Assembly (NCBI GenBank): GCA_016197205.1
Contig: JACPWG010000070.1
Span: 1 to 59,261 of the forward strand
Source of the DNA: Planctomycetota bacterium
GTDB taxonomy: Bacteria; Planctomycetota; MHYJ01; WSZJ01; JACPWG01
Reading direction: 5' to 3'
DNA length: 59,261 nt
Part shown: positions 26,901 to 34,749 of the stretch, one piece after another
How the letters are laid out: each line of letters starts with the position of its first letter
How positions within the stretch are numbered: position 1 is the stretch's first letter
Made by a program: the position numbers and the translations under genes
The notes under the pieces: generated by a model
The model's database searches: none
What the model saw: only the letters and a program-made list of their open reading frames with translations
Told to the model about the DNA's origin: nothing

Positions 26901-27018
26901 GTCCGCTATCTCCTGTAGGCGTCGAGGTGAGGTTGCTCTTGCCCGGCGTCGCGCGGCCGGCGCAAGCCGGGAGGGGTGCGAGCGTTCGACTGCGACGGCG
27001 ACCGCGACCGCGACCGCG

Positions 27019-27720
27019 CTACGACTTGCGCTTCAACTCGCGGATCGCGCCTTTCTCGCCGACCAGGACGACGCCGGCCATCCCGAGGAAAAACCCGGTG
27101 TCCACGACACCCGGGATTCGCCGGATCGACGCGTCCAGCTTCACGGGGTCGTCGATGGGGGCGAAGGTCGTGTCCAGGATCAGGTTCTGGTTGTCGGTGT
27201 AGTAGTCGGAGCCGTCCGGGCGCTTTCGCACGGCGGGCTTTCCGCCGACCTTCGTCAGGTTTTTCGCGGCGATGCCGCGCGCGAAGGGGACGACCTCGAT
27301 CGGGACATGGGTCCGCGTGCCGAGCTTCGGCACGAGCTTCTCCGGAGTGACGAGCACGATGAAGGTCCGCGCCTCGTGAGCGACCACCCGCTCCCGGAGG
27401 AGCGCGCCGCCCAGCCCCTTGGTGAGGCAGAGGTCCGGGGTCACCTCGTCCGCTCCGTCGAACGCGAGGTCGAGGCCGTCGACCTCCTCGAGCTTCAGGA
27501 ACGGGATGCCGAGCTGCTTCATGAGTTGGTCGGAGCGTTCGGAGGTGGGTACGCCGCGCACGCGGAGCCCGCCCTTCACGCGTTCGCCCAACCGCTGGAT
27601 GAAGGCCTCGGCGGCTTTCCCGGTGCCCAGGCCGAGGTTCATGCCTTCTTTGACGCGCTCCAGCGCCGCCAATGCGACGCGATCGAGGTCTGCCGGGTCG
27701 GGTCCTCCGCCGCTCGACAT
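27019..27720 (-). CDS. rpiA: Ribose-5-phosphate isomerase A
   Basis: RpiA interconverts ribose-5-phosphate and ribulose-5-phosphate in the cytosolic pentose phosphate pathway. The 233-residue protein has the family motifs: LGLGTGKAAEAFI, GVPTSERSDQL, LDLAFDGADEV with the active-site aspartates, LTKGLGGALLREKV-like KGLGGALLRERVV, VVPFARG and VVDTGFFLGMA. Length is normal. ATG 27720 has AAGGAGG seven bases upstream. It is followed by the coiled-coil gene on the same strand about 120 bp later. Confidence 0.95.
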   Translation of the reverse strand: MSSGGGPDPADLDRVALAALERVKEGMNLGLGTGKAAEAFIQRLGERVKGGLRVRGVPTSERSDQLMKQLGIPFLKLEEVDGLDLAFDGADEVTPDLCLTKGLGGALLRERVVAHEARTFIVLVTPEKLVPKLGTRTHVPIEVVPFARGIAAKNLTKVGGKPAVRKRPDGSDYYTDNQNLILDTTFAPIDDPVKLDASIRRIPGVVDTGFFLGMAGVVLVGEKGAIRELKRKS

Positions 27721-27790
27721 GCGTGCCTCCTTATCGGGATGCGGGAATCGTCGGGGGGTCGTGGTGCCGTCGGGTCGATCGCAAGGGCGA

Positions 27791-27918
27791 GGGCACGGCA
27801 GCGCCGTGCCCCTACCGGTCGAGCGGATGAGGTGGGTCGTACGGTCGAGGGCACGGCAATGCCGCGCCCCTGCCGGTCGGGCGCAAGGCCGAGGGCACGG
27901 TAACGCGCTTCTCCTGCA
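27791..27918. repeat. Tandem cluster of GGGCACGGCAGCGCCGTGCC repeats
   Basis: Three copies of a GAGGGCACGGCANNGCCGTG palindromic unit, each followed by CCCCTNCCGGTCG, begin at about 27791, 27849 and 27893; the last is decayed. Single copies are at 34237-34262 and 44604-44630. The cluster lies between rpiA and the gene at 27961. Confidence 0.75.
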
Positions 27919-27960
27919 CGGGACGCGCGCCGGGCACGCCGGGGCGCAGGTGGGAGCCGA

Positions 27961-29436
27961 CTACTTGTGCGGCTCCGGGACCTGGCCGGGGAGACGGTCC
28001 ATGAAGCCCTTGGCCGGCGGCTGAAGCGGGCCGTCGCCACCGACGCCCAGCCGGTCGAGGGCGGAGCCGACCTCCCCGAACGGAATCGACGCGCGGTCGC
28101 TCCAGGGCAGGGCGCCGAGCAGCCGATCGTCCGTCGCCGGCGGGCCGCCCCGGCCGTCCACAGGCAGGCTGCGGACGATCCGGTCGATCTCGCCGTCCCC
28201 TTGAAAGAGCGAAGGATCCTGCGTCAGGGGCCAGAGCGTCGTCCGCCCGCGGAGCGCCTTCTCGAGGATCGCGGGGGTCAGCGTGCAGACGCCGAGCGCA
28301 TGGTAGCCGTCGAGCGGGAGGTGGTTCGCCCGCACCTTTTCGTCCGTCGTGCGCCGGAGCTGGCCCATGAGTCGCATCGCTTTGACCGCGTCCTTCCCTT
28401 CGTAGGTGTTCGCCACGCGCCCGCCCACCCAGGGCTGGTCCGACGTCAGGTCGGCGCGGAAGCGCGTCCCGCCGCCGCCCGTGCCTGCGAGGTCGAGGCC
28501 GTTGTAGAGCGTGGTGTCCGCGTTCACCTCCGGCCCGCGCACCTTCACCGCCAGGTGTGCGTGCGGGACCGGGAGGACCAGTTCGTCGTCCGTCCCGTCT
28601 CCGACCTTCCGTCCGGTGCGTACCCAGAGCGGCGTCGCGACCGGCTTGCCGTCCTTCCAGAGGTCGCCGAAATTCGCCGCCATCCGCTCGTCCTGGATGG
28701 TCACGGTGTGTCCGTGCCGCTGGAACGCGCGGATGAGTCCCTCCGGCGTGCGGAAGTTCTCGCCGCGATAGCGGACCGAGAAGGCGGCCGGCTCGCCGGG
28801 CCGATTCATGGAAAGCCTGTCGAGGACGGTCGCCAGCCGCTCCGAGTCGCCGAAACGAGCGGCCCGCTCCGGGTCGATCCGATCGCCGTGCGCCAGGCCG
28901 TAGCCCATCTCCTTGAGATAAGGTTCGCCGGTCGGGGGCACGGCATGCGTGGGGATGCCGAGATTTTCGATCACCCGCGTGCCCGGCGCGGGGAGGGGCG
29001 TCTCGGGGGACGGGCCGCGGCGGGCGCCCATGCCGCGGATCGCCACGCCCAGTTCCTCCAGCGTCAGGCGCGGCTGTCGGTCGAGCGCGCGGTAATCGCC
29101 GGAGGCGGCCAGGGCGCGGATCTTTTCGCGGGCCTCGGGGCTGAGGGAGCCGACCGCGGTCGTGCCGCCGCCCAGCCGCTCGAGCGCGGCCTCGAAGGCG
29201 CCGGGCTCGTGCGAGAGGTCGCGCGCCAGGTCGCCGAGGGTGTACAAGCCGCCGTTCGACGCGGCCGGCTGCGCCGTTGCGGGCGCCGGCGTGGCGGCGG
29301 TCGCGCCGCCGTCCTGCGCGCGGCCCCTTGCCGGCAGGAACGCCACGAGCGCCGCCACGGCGAGCCACGGGAGAAGCGAGCGGCGGCCCCGCGGGCTACG
29401 CCGACTCCGACCGCGGGGCTCGTCCATCTTCGGCAT
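27961..29436 (-). CDS. Exported protein of unknown function
   Basis: A 491-residue protein with an N-terminal Arg-rich stretch and a hydrophobic segment (SLLPWLAVAALVAFLPARGRAQD, residues 20-41) that looks like a signal peptide ending in ARA-type residues. The mature part has no motif I recognise. It contains FRTPEGLIRAFQRHGHTV, VPHAHLAVKVRGPEVN, and LDGYHALGVCTLTPAILEKA. It has a strong promoter (29494-29523). It may belong to a lineage-specific family of envelope proteins. Confidence 0.65.
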   Translation of the reverse strand: MPKMDEPRGRSRRSPRGRRSLLPWLAVAALVAFLPARGRAQDGGATAATPAPATAQPAASNGGLYTLGDLARDLSHEPGAFEAALERLGGGTTAVGSLSPEAREKIRALAASGDYRALDRQPRLTLEELGVAIRGMGARRGPSPETPLPAPGTRVIENLGIPTHAVPPTGEPYLKEMGYGLAHGDRIDPERAARFGDSERLATVLDRLSMNRPGEPAAFSVRYRGENFRTPEGLIRAFQRHGHTVTIQDERMAANFGDLWKDGKPVATPLWVRTGRKVGDGTDDELVLPVPHAHLAVKVRGPEVNADTTLYNGLDLAGTGGGGTRFRADLTSDQPWVGGRVANTYEGKDAVKAMRLMGQLRRTTDEKVRANHLPLDGYHALGVCTLTPAILEKALRGRTTLWPLTQDPSLFQGDGEIDRIVRSLPVDGRGGPPATDDRLLGALPWSDRASIPFGEVGSALDRLGVGGDGPLQPPAKGFMDRLPGQVPEPHK

Positions 29437-29493
29437 GGCGGCTCTCCTTCCGGGAAGGTGTGCTCACAAGGTTGAAGGCTGGGGACGCGCTCG

Positions 29494-29523
29494 ATTGTAT
29501 CCAGGGCCGGGGATGCGAGTCAA
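29494..29523 (-). promoter_or_regulatory. Promoter of the exported-protein gene
   Basis: On the minus strand TTGACT (29518-29523) and TACAAT (29494-29499) are spaced by 18 bp, about 58 bp before the ATG at 29436. One of the closest matches to consensus in the window. Confidence 0.65.
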
Positions 29524-29612
29524 GCGCAACGCCCGACCGCCGACGAGAAGTTTTGCCCGGGGCGCGACCGTTTGCTACTCTCTTGTCGAACGGGAATCGT
29601 CCGGGCCGGCCT

Positions 29613-30689
29613 TCAGTCGATGCGAAAAGGCACCACCTGCGACACGCCCTTGCCGCTCACGACATCGTCTACGAGGATCGTCGCCTGGTACTCCCCTTGG
29701 CCCGCGGTCTCGGGAATCGTGTACCGATGATTCGCCGTCACGGTCGGATTCGGCGTCGGCGAAGGCCGCTGGATCCGTTCCAGTTCCTTCTCGGCGATGA
29801 GCACCTTTCCGTCGGGAGCGACGACCTTGGCCTTCAGGCTCACGTCGACGGAGAGGTCGTTGCCGTTTCTCCGGACGGCGCAGCCCTCGACCTCGAAGTC
29901 GATGCGCACCTTGGTTCCACCGTCGACCTTCTCCTGCGTGACTTTCACGGCGCGAATCGCCAGCGGCGCTCCGAAGCCCAGGTTCTTCGATTCGATGCCG
30001 GCGATTTTCCACGCGCCCTCCACCCGGTGGAAAACATAGGCGACGTCGTACGATTTGGCGTCGCTCCCCTGGATCGCCGTCCGCAGTACGAACTCGTCGG
30101 TCCGCTTCTCTCGCGAGGGCTTCGAATGTTCGCCGGCTTTCCAGACCTGCGGATTGAGCTCCAGCAGGGCTTGCAGCTCGTCCTTGGAGATGTTGGAGGG
30201 CGCGACGTATTCGTAGGCGGTCGTCAGGTCGTTCGCGGCGAGGGCGGCCAGGTGCGCGTCGAGGAGGTTCGCCTCCCACTCGATGTCGGTGATCTTCCAG
30301 GCCCCGTCCAGGGCCTGAAAGCCGTAGCTGACGTCATATTCCTTGCCGTCGGTCCCCGTGAGCACGACCCCGAGTCTCGCCGAGCCCGTCTTCAGCTCCC
30401 AGGCTTGGTAGCTGTGCTTGCCGCTCTTCCACGCCCGGGGGAGTCCGTCCGCCATCGACCGGAGGTCGTCCTTGGAGATGGCCGTGGGCTCGACGTATTG
30501 GTACGCGGTCTCCAGGTCGCCGGCGGCGAGCGCGGCCAGGTGCGCGTCGAGGAGCTTCGCCTGGGGTTTGGTGCCGAAGACGACGAGCGCGAAAACGAAG
30601 GCGAGCAGGAAGAGAAGGGCGGCGCAGCCGAGTCCTGCGAGCTTGAGCACGCCGCCGCGGTCGGCTCGCGCGGGGCCGGGGATCGACAT
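29613..30689 (-). CDS. Membrane-anchored protein with two tandem NTF2-like repeats
   Basis: This 358-residue protein starts at ATG 30689 (GGAG upstream). An N-terminal membrane helix (LKLAGLGCAALLFLLAFVFA, about 15-34) is followed by two similar units of about 95 residues. Each begins LLDAHLAALAA-DL-TAYEYV and contains ISKDDL/ISKDEL and a later GAWKI-DIE/GAWKIAGIE end, resembling DUF4864/NTF2-like domains. The C-terminal 120 residues form a beta-rich region (VDVSLKAKVVAPDGKVLIAE). The duplicated units point to internal tandem duplication. Function unknown; likely periplasmic. Confidence 0.7.
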   Translation of the reverse strand: MSIPGPARADRGGVLKLAGLGCAALLFLLAFVFALVVFGTKPQAKLLDAHLAALAAGDLETAYQYVEPTAISKDDLRSMADGLPRAWKSGKHSYQAWELKTGSARLGVVLTGTDGKEYDVSYGFQALDGAWKITDIEWEANLLDAHLAALAANDLTTAYEYVAPSNISKDELQALLELNPQVWKAGEHSKPSREKRTDEFVLRTAIQGSDAKSYDVAYVFHRVEGAWKIAGIESKNLGFGAPLAIRAVKVTQEKVDGGTKVRIDFEVEGCAVRRNGNDLSVDVSLKAKVVAPDGKVLIAEKELERIQRPSPTPNPTVTANHRYTIPETAGQGEYQATILVDDVVSGKGVSQVVPFRID

Positions 30690-30805
30690 GTCCACTCTCC
30701 GGGATCGTGGAGGATGGGGGGGAGTCGTGTCGGTAGCGAGGGCGATTTTAGCGGCACGGGTGACGGCGAACAAGAGATTCCGGCAGGTCGGAAGGAGGTT
30801 GCAGC

Positions 30806-32092
30806 ATGAGCATGCACCGTGGATTTGGGGAGCTGCTGATGCGGCTCGCGTGCCGTCTCGCGGTCGTTTTCGGCGTCGTGGTCGCGGGGGCCGCGGCGCG
30901 CGCCGACGGTGGCGCCGCGGGCGCCGGCGCGAAGTCCTTCGGAGGCGCATGGGTGACCACGTACGGCGAGATGACGCTCGCCGAAGACGGAGGCCGCGTG
31001 ACGGGCCGGTACCAGATGGGAAACGAGCCGTGCACGATCGAGGGGAAGGTGGAAGGAGCGCGCCTGACCTTCGTGTATCGAGAGCCGGACGCGGAGGGGG
31101 AGGGCTGGTTCGAGTTGGCGGCTGACGGCAAGACGTTTTCCGGGAAATGGCGGCCGAAGGGCGAGGAGGCGTGGCAGCCGTGGGTCGGGAAGCGCGGGTC
31201 CGCGGCCGACGGCGGGTCGTCGTCGTTCGCGGGCGTGTGGAACACGACGTGGGGGAAGATGCGGCTCGTGGAGGAGGCGGGGCGCGTGCACGGGCTCTAC
31301 TCGTACACGGCGGCGTCGACCCTCGCGGGGGAGGTGAAGGAGAAGCGGTTGACGTTCCAATACAAGGAACCGAAGGCCGCGGGCGAGGGCTGGTTCGAGC
31401 TTTCGAAGGACGGGGACGCCTTCGCCGGGAAATGGCGGGCGACCGGGGAGAAGGACTGGAAGGGGTGGGAGGGGACACGCGTGCGGCCGGTTCCTGCGCG
31501 GGAGTGGCTGATCATCGTGGAGGCGCGGTGGGAGGGCAGCCTCGCGGAGCGGGAGTATTCGTTCGGCGACATGCTGCGGGCCTTCTTCGCACGGCTGCCG
31601 AACGTGGAGGTACGGCAGCGCTTTTTCGACAACAAGGAGGGGCTGCGGAAGTGGTGCCTGGAGGCCACCTATCTCGCCGAGCCGGTGGTGCTGCTGCTGG
31701 CGACGCACGGCACGCCCGAGGGGGTGACCGTGGGGGACGAGACGATCGGCGGGAAGGAGATCGCGGAGAGCCTGCGCTACGCGAGCAACCTACGGCTGCT
31801 GCACTTTTCCGCGTGCCTCGCCATGAAGGACAAGCTGGCGGTGGAGCTGCTGAAGGCGCTCGGGAAGGGCGCATCTTTCCCGGTCTCCGGGTACACCACC
31901 GAAGTCGACTGGGCCGCGAGCGCGATCACGGAGTTCCTGTATCTCGAGCTGATTCTCACGCGTGGGCTGACCCCGGAAGAGGCCGCGGAGAAACTGAAGT
32001 CGCTGCTGCCCTTCTCGGGCGACAAGCGCGTCGCGGGCGCGCCGTTCGATTCGTTGGGGTTCCGCATCCTCAAGCCGGAGGACGCGCGCTGA
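30806..32092 (+). CDS. Secreted protein with twin beta-barrel repeats and a caspase-like domain
   Basis: A 428-residue protein with a signal peptide (LACRLAVVFGVVVAGAAARA, ending near residue 33). Residues 46-128 and 141-226 are two homologous beta repeats (GGAWVTTYGEMTLAEDGGRV and AGVWNTTWGKMRLVEEAGRV), probably small barrels. Residues 233-420 look like a caspase-like (clan CD/CHAT-type) fold: VVLLLATHGTPEG gives His301 and LRLLHFSACLAMKD gives Cys337, the order and spacing of a His-Cys dyad. ATG 30806 has AGGAGG upstream. Its stop codon touches the first MITE-like element. It is divergent from the NTF2-like protein. The peptidase assignment rests on the dyad only. Confidence 0.7.
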   Translation: MSMHRGFGELLMRLACRLAVVFGVVVAGAAARADGGAAGAGAKSFGGAWVTTYGEMTLAEDGGRVTGRYQMGNEPCTIEGKVEGARLTFVYREPDAEGEGWFELAADGKTFSGKWRPKGEEAWQPWVGKRGSAADGGSSSFAGVWNTTWGKMRLVEEAGRVHGLYSYTAASTLAGEVKEKRLTFQYKEPKAAGEGWFELSKDGDAFAGKWRATGEKDWKGWEGTRVRPVPAREWLIIVEARWEGSLAEREYSFGDMLRAFFARLPNVEVRQRFFDNKEGLRKWCLEATYLAEPVVLLLATHGTPEGVTVGDETIGGKEIAESLRYASNLRLLHFSACLAMKDKLAVELLKALGKGASFPVSGYTTEVDWAASAITEFLYLELILTRGLTPEEAAEKLKSLLPFSGDKRVAGAPFDSLGFRILKPEDAR

Positions 32093-32257
32093 GTACCGCT
32101 CCACGGAAGTCGGTGGCCAATAGGCGAAGGCAAGTCTGGCCGCCCGCGAGGCGCGCGAGCGAGGCGTAGTAACGGAGAACTACGCCGAGCTAGCGCAACA
32201 AAGCGGGCGGCCAAAATCGACAAGCAAATGGGTCACCCCATTCCGTGGGGCGGTACT
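32092..32257 (-). repeat. MITE-like inverted-repeat element, copy 1 (166 bp)
   Basis: The element starts AGTACCGCTCCACGGAAGTC and ends CCCCATTCCGTGGGGCGGTA-CT, with imperfect terminal inverted repeats of about 50 bp. An inner hairpin is formed by CGTAGTAACGGAGAACTACG. Its first base is the last base of the upstream stop codon. Copies 2 and 3 lie at 47145 and 50762 in the opposite orientation. No ORF inside. Confidence 0.82.
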
Positions 32258-32323
32258 GAGGCCGGGGGGTGAAGGCGGACGCGAACCGTGTGGCGCGGGT
32301 GCGCATCCTCGATGCCGGGTCGG

Positions 32324-34024
32324 TCACGGCGCCTCGCGGCGGAAGCGGGCGAAGTCGGCGCGGAGCGCGCGAAGGTCGCGCAGGCGGGCCTCGACCTGGG
32401 CGAGCGCGCGGCCGGAGGCGCCGGTCTGGTCGCCGAGCGAGAGGCGCACGGCGCGCCACGCCCGTTCTTCGAGGGCGCGCGCGGCGCGGGTGACCGATCG
32501 GCGCGCGACGCGGCGCGCGAGGGCCCACTCCGCGTAGCAGAGGGTGGTGAGAATCAAGAGTGCGCTCACGAGGTGGTCCAGCCCGATGGGCCGTCCCTCG
32601 AAGAAGCCGCGGAACACCTGCCAGAGGAAGAGGGCCACGAAGGCCGTCGGCGGCAGATTGAAGGCGAGGTCGAGGAGGCCGATGCCGCGCAATTCTGCCT
32701 CCGGGTCGTGCAGCCCTTCGACGGCGGCGAGGAGGTCGTGTTCCACCGCCTGGACCGCCGTCTCCGCGGCGGCCTCGGCCGGGTCTTGCAGCGCGGGAGG
32801 GCAGGCGAAGCCCGCGGCGCGCCCGCGGTCGCGGACGCGCCGGCCGAAGAGCGTCAGCGGGGCCGTGAGGGCGGGGCGGTCGAGCTTTTGGAGACGACCG
32901 CGCACGACGGTCGCGGCGGCATGCGGATCGGCGCGGGGCGGGCGACCGGCGCGCGAGTCCGCGAGGGCCTCGAGTCGCTGGAAGAACGACGCGAAGACCC
33001 CGAACAGAAACCGGAACCGCGACATCCAGACCGCGCCGACCAGGGCAGGCATCGCGTCGGCCCGAAAGAGCGGGTCGAGCAGCCGCCGCGACACTTCGTC
33101 CACGAGCGCGACGAGCGCGTCGTCCCGTTCCCGCTTCCAGGCGACGAGCCGCTCCTCGGCTTTTTCCGGCACGTGGCGTTCGATCCGCGAGAGGACGAGG
33201 TCCACGCGCTCGACGAGGTTGCGCGACTTGATCTCGCGGATCCGCACGCGGTCCAGCTCGCGCTCGAGGAAGGTCTCCAGCGCGGCGAAATCCCCCTCGG
33301 GCAAGGGGACGGCTTCGGCGGCCGGGACCCCGCGGCCGCGGACGAGCCGGTTCTCGAGCGCGTTGCGCGCGGAGATCCGGAACACGGGGAACTCGCCGAG
33401 ACCGGCGGTGCGCAACGCCGACCGGAAGTCTTCGAGGAGTCGGTCGTCCGCGCACTGGTCCATACGGTTCATGAGGAAGACGAACGAGCGGCCCTGGCGG
33501 TGTTCTTCGAGGAGGCGGAAGAGCTCCGCGCTCAGGTATTTCTCGGGCGTCACGAGGCACAGGACGAGGTCGACCGTGCGGAGCGCGTCGAGGAGGAGCC
33601 GGCGATTGTCGCGGAGCGCGCTGTCGAAATCGGGCGCGTCGAGGAGGATCTTTTCGCGGAGCTCGGGTCGATCGTGCGGGCGGAGCGTGGCCGTGGCCTC
33701 GATGGCGCCGAGCGTCGCGGTCCCGGCGGCGCGATGATAGTAGCAGACGAACTCGCGGGTCGTGGGCCGGAGGGCCGAGACCTTCGCGATGTCGGCCCCG
33801 GCGATCGCGTTCAGGAGCGTGGACTTGCCGGCGCCCGTCCCCCCGACGAGAAGGACCTTGAGCGGCGTGCCGAGCGCCTCCTCGAGGTCGCGGAGCTGCT
33901 GCAGGAGGCCGAGGATCGACTCGCGATCGAGGGTCAGACCGGGGAGGACGTCGCACTCGCGGGTGAAGGCTTCCATCCGGTCCACGAGTGGGCGGAGAGC
34001 GTGGACGCGTTCGACGGTGAGCAT
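32324..34024 (-). CDS. Dynamin-like membrane GTPase (first)
   Basis: A 566-residue protein with a P-loop GTPase domain near the N-terminus: LVGGTGAGKSTLLNAIAG near residue 58 (G1), LDAPDFDS as the G3 strand and FLMNRMD as G4. A long helical region follows, and the C-terminal third has two hydrophobic segments (LPPTAFVALFLWQVF and LVSALLILTTLCYAEWAL), giving a membrane anchor. This is the layout of bacterial dynamin-like or YfjP-type GTPases. ATG 34024 is preferred over the 34144 start, which would translate an AT-rich word repeat. The second GTPase lies about 725 bp upstream on the same strand. Confidence 0.8.
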   Translation of the reverse strand: MLTVERVHALRPLVDRMEAFTRECDVLPGLTLDRESILGLLQQLRDLEEALGTPLKVLLVGGTGAGKSTLLNAIAGADIAKVSALRPTTREFVCYYHRAAGTATLGAIEATATLRPHDRPELREKILLDAPDFDSALRDNRRLLLDALRTVDLVLCLVTPEKYLSAELFRLLEEHRQGRSFVFLMNRMDQCADDRLLEDFRSALRTAGLGEFPVFRISARNALENRLVRGRGVPAAEAVPLPEGDFAALETFLERELDRVRIREIKSRNLVERVDLVLSRIERHVPEKAEERLVAWKRERDDALVALVDEVSRRLLDPLFRADAMPALVGAVWMSRFRFLFGVFASFFQRLEALADSRAGRPPRADPHAAATVVRGRLQKLDRPALTAPLTLFGRRVRDRGRAAGFACPPALQDPAEAAAETAVQAVEHDLLAAVEGLHDPEAELRGIGLLDLAFNLPPTAFVALFLWQVFRGFFEGRPIGLDHLVSALLILTTLCYAEWALARRVARRSVTRAARALEERAWRAVRLSLGDQTGASGRALAQVEARLRDLRALRADFARFRREAP

Positions 34025-34749
34025 CGAGCTGCTTTCCGCAAGGGAGGGCTGCAGAGGGACCCGACCGGGCGAAGGAGCGGTTGCGGAGATGAACTCAGGG
34101 GAGCGCAAGCGATCGCGAATGGGTAGGGCGATTTCAAAATCCAAATTTCAAAATGTCAAATTGCAAATTGCAATTTGGGGGAGGGTCGAGCCGCCGAGGA
34201 CGAGCGGGCGGGCTCGAAGCCCCGGCGACGCTTCGTGGGCACGGCAGCGCCGTGCCCCTACGGCGCGAGAACAAGCCCACCTGACGGCCATGCGACGGCG
34301 CCGTCCTCCAAATTTGAAATTTGAAATTTTGCAATTTGCTATTTGAAATACCGTCTCGCGGCATGCTCTGCGCCGCCAATCGTTCAAAGATTGTTTTCTT
34401 GCGACAATGCTTGCTTGGGTCGAACGCCACGAAAACCACGGATTTCACAGATTCTACGCGATCACACAGATTACGAATCTGTGAAATCGTCGTCAATCTG
34501 TGACACAATAGCCCAAAAGTTTGTTTTCTTGGCAAGCTTTCTCGGCAATCCCAGGGTCGACGAAACCACAGATTGCACAGATTGCACAGATTAGAATCGT
34601 CGCAATCTGTGTAATCTGTGAAATCTGTGGTTCGGTCGTAGTTTGGTTGCGGCCATCGGCTGCTCTGGGAAATCTGTGGTTCCGTCGTCGCTCGGCTGCG
34701 GCCCCGCCGCTCTGCGACTCTCGCCGGCCCCTCCCGCACCCGCCTTCCA
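34025..34749. repeat. Repeat-filled gap between the two GTPase genes
   Basis: No gene is supported. From left to right: AAATTTCAAAATG words (34135-34175), one GGGCACGGCAGCGCCGTGCC palindrome (34237-34262), AATTTGAAATTTGAAATTTT words (34311-34350), and long runs of ACCACAGATTTCACAGATT words in both orientations (34428-34690) that could fold into hairpins. It is the AT-richest stretch nearby. Confidence 0.8.

Noticed and set aside
34025..34144. Upstream ATG (34144) for the first GTPase
   Set aside because: It would begin inside an AAATTTCAAAAT word repeat; the ATG at 34024 gives a normal N-terminus.
34428..34690. CRISPR-like appearance of the CACAGATT repeats
   Set aside because: Units are short, degenerate and lack regular unique spacers; no cas genes nearby.
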